21,899 nt of DNA from assembly GCA_021798135.1 (NCBI GenBank), contig JAJZYI010000020.1:1-21899 (forward strand), in the 5' to 3' direction. The first letter of the stretch is position 1; every line of letters begins with the position of its first letter. This document shows, piece after piece, positions 7,913-15,040 of the stretch. The notes beneath the pieces are model-generated. The model saw nothing but the letters and a program-made list of their open reading frames with translations. It was not told the DNA's origin and did not search any database. Both the position numbers and the translations under genes were made by a program. The DNA comes from Actinomycetes bacterium (GTDB taxonomy: Bacteria; Actinomycetota; Acidimicrobiia; Acidimicrobiales; UBA8190).

Positions 7913-7968
7913 GGCCACCGGCCACCGGCCACCGGCCACCGGCCACCGGCCACCGGCCACCGGCCACG
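7913..7968. repeat. 7-bp tandem array, eight copies of GGCCACC
   Basis: Seven perfect copies and a final GGCCACG, with no interruption. The unit is not a multiple of three, which fits non-coding DNA. Confidence 0.95.
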
Positions 7969-8167
7969 TTGCACCCCGTTGCCGCCAGCCGTCGCAACGC
8001 CGAGCGGGCATGGGACCTTGGGCCCTGCCGGGGGCCTCGGCCGGCGCCCAGAATGACCGGTGGGGCCACGAAGGCCTGCAGGCGACCGTGACGCCGGTCA
8101 CTCCCGGCAGATCGGGCGTCAGCCGGTCCGAGTGGCCGAGGACGAGGCCGAGACGAGGTGGGCCATC

Positions 8168-8599
8168 ATGGGCGACAGCGCGGCGCAGCAGGTCAGCGGG
8201 CTTTGGGTCAACCAGTTCGGTTCCCTCTTGGAGATCGAGTGCGACGGGGCCGGGCACGTGACCGGGACGTTCGAGTCCGGTGTCGGCGGCGGTTCGGGCC
8301 GTCACGAGGTCATCGGGTTCGTCGACCCGACGCCGAGCACCGTCACGGTGCCGGTCGGGCTGGTCGTCACGTGGCGGCCGGCCCACTCGGTGACCGTGTG
8401 GTCGGGGCACTACCGCAGCGACGAGGACACCATCGCCGCGACGTGGCTGCTCGCCGGCGAGCCGGCCGACCACCAGGACTGGCATGCCACGACGGTCGGC
8501 CACGACCTCTTCCACCGGGTCGTCGCCCGTCGCACCCCCCAGGAGGCCGCTGCGGAGGCCGAGCGGGCGGAGGCCGAGGCGGTCACGCTGACGTTCTGA
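8168..8599 (+). CDS. Avidin/streptavidin-family biotin-binding protein without signal peptide
   Basis: A 143-aa protein whose residues 10-119 align by eye with streptavidin along the whole beta-barrel. Biotin-contact positions kept (streptavidin numbering in brackets) are Asn15 (23), Ser19 (27), Ser37 (45), Trp69 (79), Ser74 (88), Thr76 (90), Trp78 (92), Trp93 (108), Trp105 (120) and Asp113 (128). Two differ: Phe35 for Tyr43 and Gly41 for Asn49. The loop between Trp69 and Ser74 is four residues shorter than in streptavidin. The ATG at 8168 has GAGGTG 7 nt upstream (8155-8160). Extending the frame to 8060 adds no hydrophobic leader, so unlike streptavidin the protein looks cytoplasmic. A charged Ala/Glu-rich tail (about 123-138) may be helical. 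It is followed at 44 bp by a transglutaminase-like gene. Family firm; biotin affinity unknown. Confidence 0.9.
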   Translation: MGDSAAQQVSGLWVNQFGSLLEIECDGAGHVTGTFESGVGGGSGRHEVIGFVDPTPSTVTVPVGLVVTWRPAHSVTVWSGHYRSDEDTIAATWLLAGEPADHQDWHATTVGHDLFHRVVARRTPQEAAAEAERAEAEAVTLTF

Positions 8600-8631
8600 A
8601 CGGCGCGTGCCCGCCGGGTCGGCCCGGTCCC

Positions 8632-8637
8632 TAGCAT
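8632..8637 (+). promoter_or_regulatory. -10 box of a probable leaderless promoter for the transglutaminase-like gene
   Basis: TAGCAT ends 6 nt before the GTG at 8644 and no Shine-Dalgarno is present. The same hexamer stands 7 nt before the LLM oxidoreductase start. Confidence 0.5.
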
Positions 8638-8643
8638 GGTCCC

Positions 8644-9393
8644 GTGACCGCCACGCAGCCGCTGCCGCAGCCGGGACCGAGCGCCGAGCCGGAGCCGCCC
8701 GCCGACCTGCTGTCGGACGATCCGGCGGCGTGCCTGGGGCCGACCGCCTTCCTCGACGCCGACCACCCCACGGTCTCGGCGTTCGCCCGGACGGTGACGG
8801 ACGGCGCCCGCAGCGACCGGGAGCGGGCGGCGCTGCTGTTCCGGGCCGTGCGGGACGGCATCCGCTACGACCCGTACTCGGTGACCTCCGACCCGGCCGA
8901 CTACCGGGCGTCGACCGTCGCCGGGCGGCCCGCCGCCTACTGCGTGCCCAAGGCGGTGCTGCTCGCCGGGGCCGCACGCGCGGTCGGCATCCCGTCGCGG
9001 GTCGGCTTCGCCGACGTCCGGAACCACCTGCAGAGCGAGCGCCTGCGGGAGCAGATGGGGACGGACCTGTTCGTCTGCCACGGCTTCACCGAGCTGTACC
9101 TGGGCGACCGCTGGCTGAAGGCCACGCCGACGTTCAACGTGGAGCTGTGCGAGCGCTTCGGCGTGCAGCCGCTGGAGTTCGACGGGTCGGCCGACGCGCT
9201 CTTCCACGAGCACGACGCCGGCGGCCGCCGGCACATGGAGTACGTCCGCTACCGCGGCGCCTTCACCGACCTGCCGCTCGCCTGGCTGGTCGCGATGCTC
9301 CGGCACCACTACGGCTCCGGGCTGTTCGCCGACGGTGGCAGGCACGCGGTCGCGGACCGCATGTTCGACGAGGACCCCGGGCTCCGGTCCTGA
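8644..9393 (+). CDS. Transglutaminase-like (papain-fold) protein
   Basis: A 249-aa cytoplasmic protein with the transglutaminase-core pattern: a helix followed by the catalytic Cys100 in AAYCVPKAVLLAGAARAVGIPSR, then His146 in VCHGFTELYL. The third position falls in WLKATPTFN and appears to be Asn165 instead of the usual Asp. Bacterial members are mostly thiol peptidases or amide-bond enzymes; a cross-linking role should not be assumed. The N-terminal 25 residues are Pro-rich and probably disordered. The GTG at 8644 is supported by a -10 box 6 nt upstream (leaderless); an ATG at 8636 is out of frame. It sits 44 bp after the avidin-like gene on the same strand, so the two may be read through together as well. 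Its end meets the alpha/beta hydrolase tail-to-tail. Confidence 0.85.
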   Translation: MTATQPLPQPGPSAEPEPPADLLSDDPAACLGPTAFLDADHPTVSAFARTVTDGARSDRERAALLFRAVRDGIRYDPYSVTSDPADYRASTVAGRPAAYCVPKAVLLAGAARAVGIPSRVGFADVRNHLQSERLREQMGTDLFVCHGFTELYLGDRWLKATPTFNVELCERFGVQPLEFDGSADALFHEHDAGGRRHMEYVRYRGAFTDLPLAWLVAMLRHHYGSGLFADGGRHAVADRMFDEDPGLRS

Positions 9394-9397
9394 TCGA

Positions 9398-9411
9398 CCG
9401 GCGCGAGCCGG
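9398..9411. terminator. Small hairpin between convergent genes
   Basis: CCGGC-GCGA-GCCGG is a 5-bp stem with a GNRA-type tetraloop in the 22-bp gap between two convergent stop codons. It works in either direction but is short and lacks a T-run. Confidence 0.4.
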
Positions 9412-9415
9412 GCTG

Positions 9416-10225
9416 TCAGCCCAGGTCGACGCCCAGGAACTCGGCGAGGTGGCCGTCGAAGACGTCGGGTCGGTCCCGGTTGGGGAGGTGACCGGCTCCC
9501 GCTACGACCACCAGCCGGGCACCGCCGATGGCGGCGGCCAGGTCCGCCGCGGCGCGCGTCGGCACGACGGGGTCGCGCTCGCCGACGACGACCAGCGTGG
9601 GCGCGGCGATCCGGCCGATGGGCAGGCGAGGATCGTGCGAGGCCAGGGCGAGGAGCCCGTCGGCGATGACGTCCGGGTCGTTGCCGGCCAGGTCCCGTCG
9701 CTGCCAGGCGACGCCAGCGGCGCGAGCCCGTCCCGGGGCCGCCGAGCGGTGGCGCCGACCGGCCAGCCCCGACACCCCGTCGACGATGGCGAGTGCCGCC
9801 GGCATGCCCCGCGCCCGGACCCGCCTGGCCATCAGCCGGACGACGATGCCGGCCGCGCGCGATGCGCCCCGGGTGGTGTCGACGAGGACGAGCCGGTCGA
9901 CCAGCCCGGGGCTGTCGACAGCCAGGACCTGGGCCACGAGCCCGCCGAGGGAGAGGCCGACGACGGTGGCCCGCCGGATGCCCAGCACCTGCAGCACGGC
10001 GCGCACGTCGCCGGCCAGCTCCCGCGTCGACAGGGGGCCGGCCACCGGCGGCGTCCGGCCGTGGCCGCGCATCTCGGGGACGACGCATCGGACGTGATCC
10101 GGCCACCGGTCGAGCTGGGGGGCGAAGTCGCGCCAGGTGCCCCCGAGGCCGTGCAGCCACACGACGGCGTCGCCCGAGCCCTCGTCGACCACGTTGCAGC
10201 GGAACCCGCCGGCGTCGATCAGCAC
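9416..10225 (-). CDS. Alpha/beta-fold hydrolase
   Basis: A 269-aa serine hydrolase of the alpha/beta superfamily. The oxyanion motif HGLGG is near residue 25, the nucleophile elbow GLSLGG is near 90-95, the acid is in GERDPVVP and the base histidine in GAGHLPN close to the C-terminus, so a complete Ser-Asp-His triad is visible. The short cap region (about 125-180) is rich in Arg/Ala. Relatives include esterases, lactonases and 3-oxoadipate enol-lactonase-like enzymes; the substrate cannot be read from the sequence. The GTG at 10225 has no clear ribosome binding site. It lies 82 bp after the binding-protein gene of the peptide-type ABC importer on the same strand, so it may be the last gene of that operon and act on imported compounds (inference). 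Confidence 0.85.
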   Translation of the reverse strand: MLIDAGGFRCNVVDEGSGDAVVWLHGLGGTWRDFAPQLDRWPDHVRCVVPEMRGHGRTPPVAGPLSTRELAGDVRAVLQVLGIRRATVVGLSLGGLVAQVLAVDSPGLVDRLVLVDTTRGASRAAGIVVRLMARRVRARGMPAALAIVDGVSGLAGRRHRSAAPGRARAAGVAWQRRDLAGNDPDVIADGLLALASHDPRLPIGRIAAPTLVVVGERDPVVPTRAAADLAAAIGGARLVVVAGAGHLPNRDRPDVFDGHLAEFLGVDLG

Positions 10226-10307
10226 CGGGGCCGCCGCCGCTCGGCCGTCCTCGATCCCGGCGGGCTGCCGGTCGTCCGCGCCGGGACCACCCGAGCCGAC
10301 GCGGCCG

Positions 10308-12104
10308 TCATCGGGGCCGGAGGTGGAGCACCACCACCTCGTTGCCCGGGCTCGCCGGCGTGGCGACCTGGTACGGGTCGGACGCCGAGGGCCAGCCCAC
10401 GTAGTGCGCCGTGCTGTACTCGCCCCACGCCACCGCGCTGGCGAAGGGGATCACCGGCACCTGGTCGACCATCACCTGCTCCAGTCCGTCGAGGGCTGCC
10501 TGGCGGGCGGCCGGGGTCGAGGCGGCTGCGTAGCGTGCCAGCAGGGCGTCGGTGCCCGGGTCGTCCCAGCGCTCGAAGTCCCCGAGCGCGAGGTGCCCGA
10601 TCGGCTGGTGGTAGGAGCTGCCGAGGAGGAACCGGTAGGTGTAGTAGGGCGACGTGGTCGGCTGGCCCGTCTCGGGGAGCTCGACCATGTCGAAGGTGCC
10701 CTCGGTGACGTCGGCCACGAAGGCGGCCAGCGACACGGCCCGGACGGAGACGTGGATGCCGATGCGTCCCAGCTCCTGGGCGATCACCTGGTAGTCGGCC
10801 AGCGTGTCGGTCCATCCCGACGGCGCCACCATCGTGATGTCGAACGGCTTGCCGTCCGGCTCCAGCAGGGTCCCGCCGGCGCCGCGGTGGAAGCCGGCCG
10901 CGGCGAGCAGGGCGGTCGCGCCCTTCGGGTCGGGCCGGTAGGTGAGGGTGGCGTACTGCGGGGCGAGGAACCGCCGGTACAGGGGCAGGGCGAGGCCGGT
11001 CGGCGAGGTGGCGGGGGGCACCAGGCCCTCCTCGCCCGTCGCCACCACGGCCCGCCGGTCGATGGCCTCGCTGATCGCCCGGCGGACCGCGACGAGGTCG
11101 AACGGGTACTTGGCGTCCTGGGTCAGCAGGAACCCCTCGCCGACGGTCGGCGCCCAGTACCGGTTGTGGGCTGGATCGCGGGCGACGAACTGCCTGCGGA
11201 CCTCGGGGACGTACTGGCCGGCCCACTGGAGCTGCCCGTGCTCGAGGGCCAGGTTGGCGCTGGCCTCGGAGTCGAACACCTGCAGGCGCAGCTCCGGCAC
11301 GCGCGGCAGGCCCGGCTGCCAGTAGCGCGGGTTCCGCACCAGCACCAGGCCCTGCGAGCTTGCGGACGCCAGCAGGAACGGGCCCGTCCCGATGGGGTGC
11401 CGGTCGGCGAACGTGAGGGGGTCGACGCCCTGCCAGCCCTGTCGTGGCAGCTGGTAGGCGGACGCCAGGGAGGGCAGGTCCGCGTACGACGGCGCCGGGA
11501 AGGTGAGCACGACGGTGTACGGGCCGGGGGCGCCGACCGAGGTGATCACGGCCCCTCCGTCGAGCACCGGGTCATGGCGCAGCAGGTCGAAGGTGAAGGC
11601 GACGTCGGCGCTGGTGAAGGGACGCCCGTCGGACCACCGCACCCCGTGGCGCAGGGTGAAGGTCAGCGTGCGCCCGCCGTCGGACCACCGGTAGGCGGTG
11701 GCCAGCCACGGCTGCACGGATCCGGGGCGCAGGGCGTCGTACTGCAGGAGCGGCTCGTAGATCATGGACGCCGCGCCCATGGCGTTCAGGCCGCTGGTCG
11801 CCGAGTAGGGGTTCATGTCCGTGGTGATGGGACCCGACGGGCTGAACGTCGCGGTGAGCGGCACGCCGGCCTTCCCGGCACCTGCATGGCCGGCCCCCCG
11901 CGCGCACGCGGCCAGGCTTCCCGCCGCCACGAGCGCCGCGACCGCGGGCAGCCAGCGCCGCGGCGCCGGCGCCTTGCCGCGGTTGCCGGCGCCCCCACCC
12001 GCGAGGCCGCGGGCAGCGGCACGCCGCCGCCTGCCCCGCACGCCCGGCTGCTCCGCTGCCGGCGCCCGGCCCCGGTGCACGTGCCTGCCGGTGCCGACCG
12101 TCAT
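10308..12104 (-). CDS. ABC transporter substrate-binding lipoprotein, family 5 (peptide/nickel type)
   Basis: A 598-aa extracytoplasmic binding protein that would deliver a ligand to the permeases encoded just upstream. Typical SBP_bac_5 blocks are seen: DMNPYSATSGLNAMGAASMIYEPLL, RWSDGGRTLTFTLRHGVRWSDG, SADVAFTFDLL, GTGPFLL and a C-terminal VPVIPFASAVAWGEYS. A hydrophobic segment ends in the lipobox LAAC with Cys67 as the likely lipidated residue. The region before it is unusually long (about 50 residues, Arg/Gly-rich), so the true start could be further in. ATG at 12104 was chosen because it overlaps the TGA of the upstream fusion gene as ATGA. Family 5 proteins bind peptides, nickel, sugars or opines; the ligand is not evident. 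Confidence 0.9.
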   Translation of the reverse strand: MTVGTGRHVHRGRAPAAEQPGVRGRRRRAAARGLAGGGAGNRGKAPAPRRWLPAVAALVAAGSLAACARGAGHAGAGKAGVPLTATFSPSGPITTDMNPYSATSGLNAMGAASMIYEPLLQYDALRPGSVQPWLATAYRWSDGGRTLTFTLRHGVRWSDGRPFTSADVAFTFDLLRHDPVLDGGAVITSVGAPGPYTVVLTFPAPSYADLPSLASAYQLPRQGWQGVDPLTFADRHPIGTGPFLLASASSQGLVLVRNPRYWQPGLPRVPELRLQVFDSEASANLALEHGQLQWAGQYVPEVRRQFVARDPAHNRYWAPTVGEGFLLTQDAKYPFDLVAVRRAISEAIDRRAVVATGEEGLVPPATSPTGLALPLYRRFLAPQYATLTYRPDPKGATALLAAAGFHRGAGGTLLEPDGKPFDITMVAPSGWTDTLADYQVIAQELGRIGIHVSVRAVSLAAFVADVTEGTFDMVELPETGQPTTSPYYTYRFLLGSSYHQPIGHLALGDFERWDDPGTDALLARYAAASTPAARQAALDGLEQVMVDQVPVIPFASAVAWGEYSTAHYVGWPSASDPYQVATPASPGNEVVVLHLRPR

Positions 12105-15040
12105 CGCTCGGTCCCCATCGCTGCTCGCTCCTTCCCCCCGCCCTCCGGCAGGGTCTCGCCGCGGGTGGCCCGCCGGCGCCCGGGGTCGGGCTGGGCGTCG
12201 ACCAGCCGCCGGGTGGCGGGATGCGCCGGCGAGCCGAGGACCTCCTCGGCCGGCCCGGCCTCGACGACCCTGCCGGCGTCCATCACGAGCACCTCGTCCG
12301 CCGACGCCCGAGCCGCGGCAACGTCGTGCGTGATGTGCAGCAGTGCCATCCCGTGCTCGGCGCGCAGCTCGTCGAGCACCGCCAGGATCCCGGCGCGGAC
12401 CGACACGTCCAACATCGACACCGGCTCGTCGGCGATGAGCACCGCCGGGCGGGCGGCGAGCGCCCGGGCGATGGCGACACGCTGGCGCTGCCCGCCGGAC
12501 AGCGCGGCGGGGAGCCGGTCGAGCACGTCGTCGGGGACCAGGCCGACCCGCGCCAGGAGGGCGCGGGCGACGTCGTCGTCGGCCGCTCCCCCCGGCACGC
12601 CGGCCGCACCCGCGGCCCAGGCCACCCGGTGGAGCCGGACGGCCCGGCGCAGGTGGGAGCCGACCGTCCGGGCGGGGTTGAGCGACGCGTACGGGTCCTG
12701 GAGCACGAGCTGGACACGGCGCCGGTAGGCGAGCTCGGCGCGCCGCCCGCGCCCCGGCGCGCACCCGTCGACCACGACCCGCCCGGCGTCGGGGACGTCG
12801 AGCCTGGCCAGCAGGCGGGCGACGGTGGACTTGCCCGACCCGCTGGCGCCGACCAGGGCCGTCGCCCGGCCCGCGTACAGCGCCAGCGAGACCCCGTCCA
12901 CGGCCTGCACGGCGGAACCGCTCACGCCGGCGCCGGCGGCCGGCCGCGCCCGGAAGCTCTTGCAGAGACCGTCGGCGGCCAGCACGGGACCCGGCCGTTG
13001 TTCCACGGTCGGCAGCGGCTTCGCCAGCGACGGCCGCGCCAGCGACGGCCGCGGCTGCGGCTGCGGCTGCGACGGCCACGGCCCCGGATCGCCGACGGTC
13101 CGGCGGGGCACGGGGAGCCGGGCGGCCAGGAGCGCTGCCGTGTAGGGGTGCGCCGGACGGCGGTGGACGGTGCCTGCGTCGCCGTGCTCCACGACCCGCC
13201 CGCCGTGGAGCACGGCGACGGTGTCCGCCACCTCCAGCAGCAGGGACAGGTCGTGCGTGACGAGGATCACGGCGAAGCCCAGCGTGCGCTGCAGCCGCAG
13301 GACCTCCTCGACCACGGCCCGCTGGGTCGCCGGGTCCAGCGCGGTCGTCGGCTCGTCCAGCACGACGAGGTCGGGACGGAGCAGCAGGGCCATGGCGATC
13401 AGGACGCGCTGGCGCATGCCCCCCGAGAGCTCGTGCGCGTACGACGCGAGGTGCCGGCGCTCCAGCCCCACGCCCAGCAGCGCCTCGGCGGCCCACTCGG
13501 CAGCATCCCGGCGCCCGACACCGGGCCGGTGGGCGCGCACGACGTCGACCAGCTGGGCCCGCACGGGGAGCACCGGGTTGAGCGCGTGCAGCGCCGCCTG
13601 CGGCACGAAGGCCACCCGCTCCCACCGGACGAGCCGGAGCGCCGCGGCGTCGAGGCCGAGGAGGTCGGCCGGTCCGGGCGCGGCGCCCGCCGGGCCGGAC
13701 GCGGCCCCGGCCGGTCCGGGCGCGAGGCCTACCGGGCCGGACGCGGCCCCCGCCCGGCGGGGCGCGGCATCGGCGGGGACGCCCGCGTGGCCGGGAACCG
13801 GCGGCCGGGGATGGAGCCAGATCCGCCCTCCGGTGACCCGCGAGGGCTCGCGCAGCAGCCGCGTCACCGCGTGGACGAGGGTGCTCTTGCCGGACCCGGT
13901 CTCGCCCGCGATGCCCACGACCTCGCCCCACCCCACCTGCAGGTCGACGCCCTGCAGGGCGGGCGTGTCCCCGTGCACGACGCTGAGTGCCTCCACCGTG
14001 AGCAGCGACGGCACATCCCGGCGTGGTCCGACCACGGGTGGAGCGAGGTGCGCGGCCTCGCCGGCCGGCGGGCACGCCGCCTGCGGGGGCGGCTGCGCCG
14101 CCGGGGCGGTCCGGCGCTCGGGCCCGCCCCGACTGCCCGGTGCCGGCGCACCACCGGAGGCGCTGGCGGGTGCGCCCGGGCGATGGCCGGCACCGGAACC
14201 CACCGGGGCGACGACGGTGTCCACCCCGAAGTTGACGAGGACCAGCGACGTGCCGAGGAGCGCCAGGCACGCGCCGGGCGGGACGATCCACCACCATGCG
14301 CCCACGCTGAAGGCGTCCGCGTTCTGCGCCCAGTAGAGCATGGTCCCCCAGCTCCACCGGTCGACGCCGCCGAGGCCGATGAAGGCGAGCGACGCCTGGG
14401 TGACGACGGCGAAGAGCATCGCCGTCACGAAGCCCGACGCAAGCACGGGCAGCACGTGCGGCAGGACCTCGGTCCAGAGGATGCGCCACGGCCGCTCGCC
14501 CGACGCCCGGGCCGCGGCGACGAAGTCCCGCTGCCGCAGCGACCGCGCCTGCGCCCGCACCACGCGCGCTCCGGTGGCCCACCCGACGGCCACGATGACG
14601 GCGACGACCCCGAGCCAGCCCGAGGACCTGAGGTAGGCGCTCATCACGATCACCAGGGGGAGGACCGGGAGGACCAGGAAGAGGTTGACCAGGGAGGTCA
14701 CGGCCTCACCGGCCACCCCGCGCAGGTACCCGGCGGCCATCCCCACGGCGGCCGCCACCACGGTGGTGAGCAGACCGGCGACCGTGCCCACGAGCAGGCT
14801 CACCCTGGCGCCCACCAGCAGCTGGGACAGGACGTCCTGCCCGGTCTGGGTGGTGCCGAGCAGGTGGTGCCACGACGGTGCGGCCAGCGCCGCCACCGAG
14901 GTGGCCGACGGGTCGTCCGGGGCGACGAGCGGTCCCACCGCGGCGATCACCACGAACACCCCGAGGAGCACGACCCCGGTGGCTGCCGGGCGCGGGAGCG
15001 CCCGCCAGCGTCGGCGGAGGACGACGAACGGCGTGCTCAC
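12101..15040 (-). CDS. Fused ABC importer subunit: DppC-type permease + two ATPase domains
   Basis: One uninterrupted 979-aa frame joins three proteins that are usually separate. Residues about 1-290 are a DppC/OppC-type permease with hydrophobic segments and the EAA loop (DFVAAARASGERPWRIL). A Pro/Ala-rich linker (about 290-350) leads to ATPase 1: Walker A GETGSGKST near 379, signature LSGGMRQR near 537, Walker B VVLDEPTTALD near 560, switch His in VTHDLS. A Gln/Pro-rich linker leads to ATPase 2: GASGSGKST near 731, Q-loop VLQDPYASLNP, LSGGQRQR near 846, LIADEPVSMLD near 868, ITHDVA. Both ATPases look catalytically complete. ATPase 1 has a Gly/Pro/Ala-rich insertion of about 45 residues between Walker A and its Q-loop. 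GTG at 15040 overlaps the upstream stop (GTGA). An internal start just before ATPase 1 (GTG near 14010) cannot be excluded. Confidence 0.9.
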   Translation of the reverse strand: MSTPFVVLRRRWRALPRPAATGVVLLGVFVVIAAVGPLVAPDDPSATSVAALAAPSWHHLLGTTQTGQDVLSQLLVGARVSLLVGTVAGLLTTVVAAAVGMAAGYLRGVAGEAVTSLVNLFLVLPVLPLVIVMSAYLRSSGWLGVVAVIVAVGWATGARVVRAQARSLRQRDFVAAARASGERPWRILWTEVLPHVLPVLASGFVTAMLFAVVTQASLAFIGLGGVDRWSWGTMLYWAQNADAFSVGAWWWIVPPGACLALLGTSLVLVNFGVDTVVAPVGSGAGHRPGAPASASGGAPAPGSRGGPERRTAPAAQPPPQAACPPAGEAAHLAPPVVGPRRDVPSLLTVEALSVVHGDTPALQGVDLQVGWGEVVGIAGETGSGKSTLVHAVTRLLREPSRVTGGRIWLHPRPPVPGHAGVPADAAPRRAGAASGPVGLAPGPAGAASGPAGAAPGPADLLGLDAAALRLVRWERVAFVPQAALHALNPVLPVRAQLVDVVRAHRPGVGRRDAAEWAAEALLGVGLERRHLASYAHELSGGMRQRVLIAMALLLRPDLVVLDEPTTALDPATQRAVVEEVLRLQRTLGFAVILVTHDLSLLLEVADTVAVLHGGRVVEHGDAGTVHRRPAHPYTAALLAARLPVPRRTVGDPGPWPSQPQPQPRPSLARPSLAKPLPTVEQRPGPVLAADGLCKSFRARPAAGAGVSGSAVQAVDGVSLALYAGRATALVGASGSGKSTVARLLARLDVPDAGRVVVDGCAPGRGRRAELAYRRRVQLVLQDPYASLNPARTVGSHLRRAVRLHRVAWAAGAAGVPGGAADDDVARALLARVGLVPDDVLDRLPAALSGGQRQRVAIARALAARPAVLIADEPVSMLDVSVRAGILAVLDELRAEHGMALLHITHDVAAARASADEVLVMDAGRVVEAGPAEEVLGSPAHPATRRLVDAQPDPGRRRATRGETLPEGGGKERAAMGTER

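Larger units (their letters stand above)
7592..8167. other. 576-bp non-coding region with AT-rich island and short tandem repeats
   Basis: Short open frames exist on both strands, but they run through simple repeats and have no recognisable protein content. The region holds an AT-rich block (7680-7732), an imperfect 31-bp tandem repeat (7816-7877) and a 7-bp array (7913-7968). It separates the divergent CLC and avidin genes, so promoters of both should lie here. Confidence 0.6.

Noticed and set aside
7913..7968. Possible CRISPR-like array
   Set aside because: Units are 7 bp with no spacers. It is a microsatellite. The other arrays in the window also lack spacers.
7588..8091. Small frames on both strands in the gap before the avidin-like gene (with RWPVAGG- or ATGHRPP-type repeats)
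   Set aside because: Their content is only the translated 7-bp array and random GC-rich sequence. No start signal or family resemblance.
8060..8167. Upstream extension of the avidin-like protein
   Set aside because: The added 36 residues are polar and Arg-rich, with no leader, while GAGGTG stands at the right distance before the ATG at 8168.
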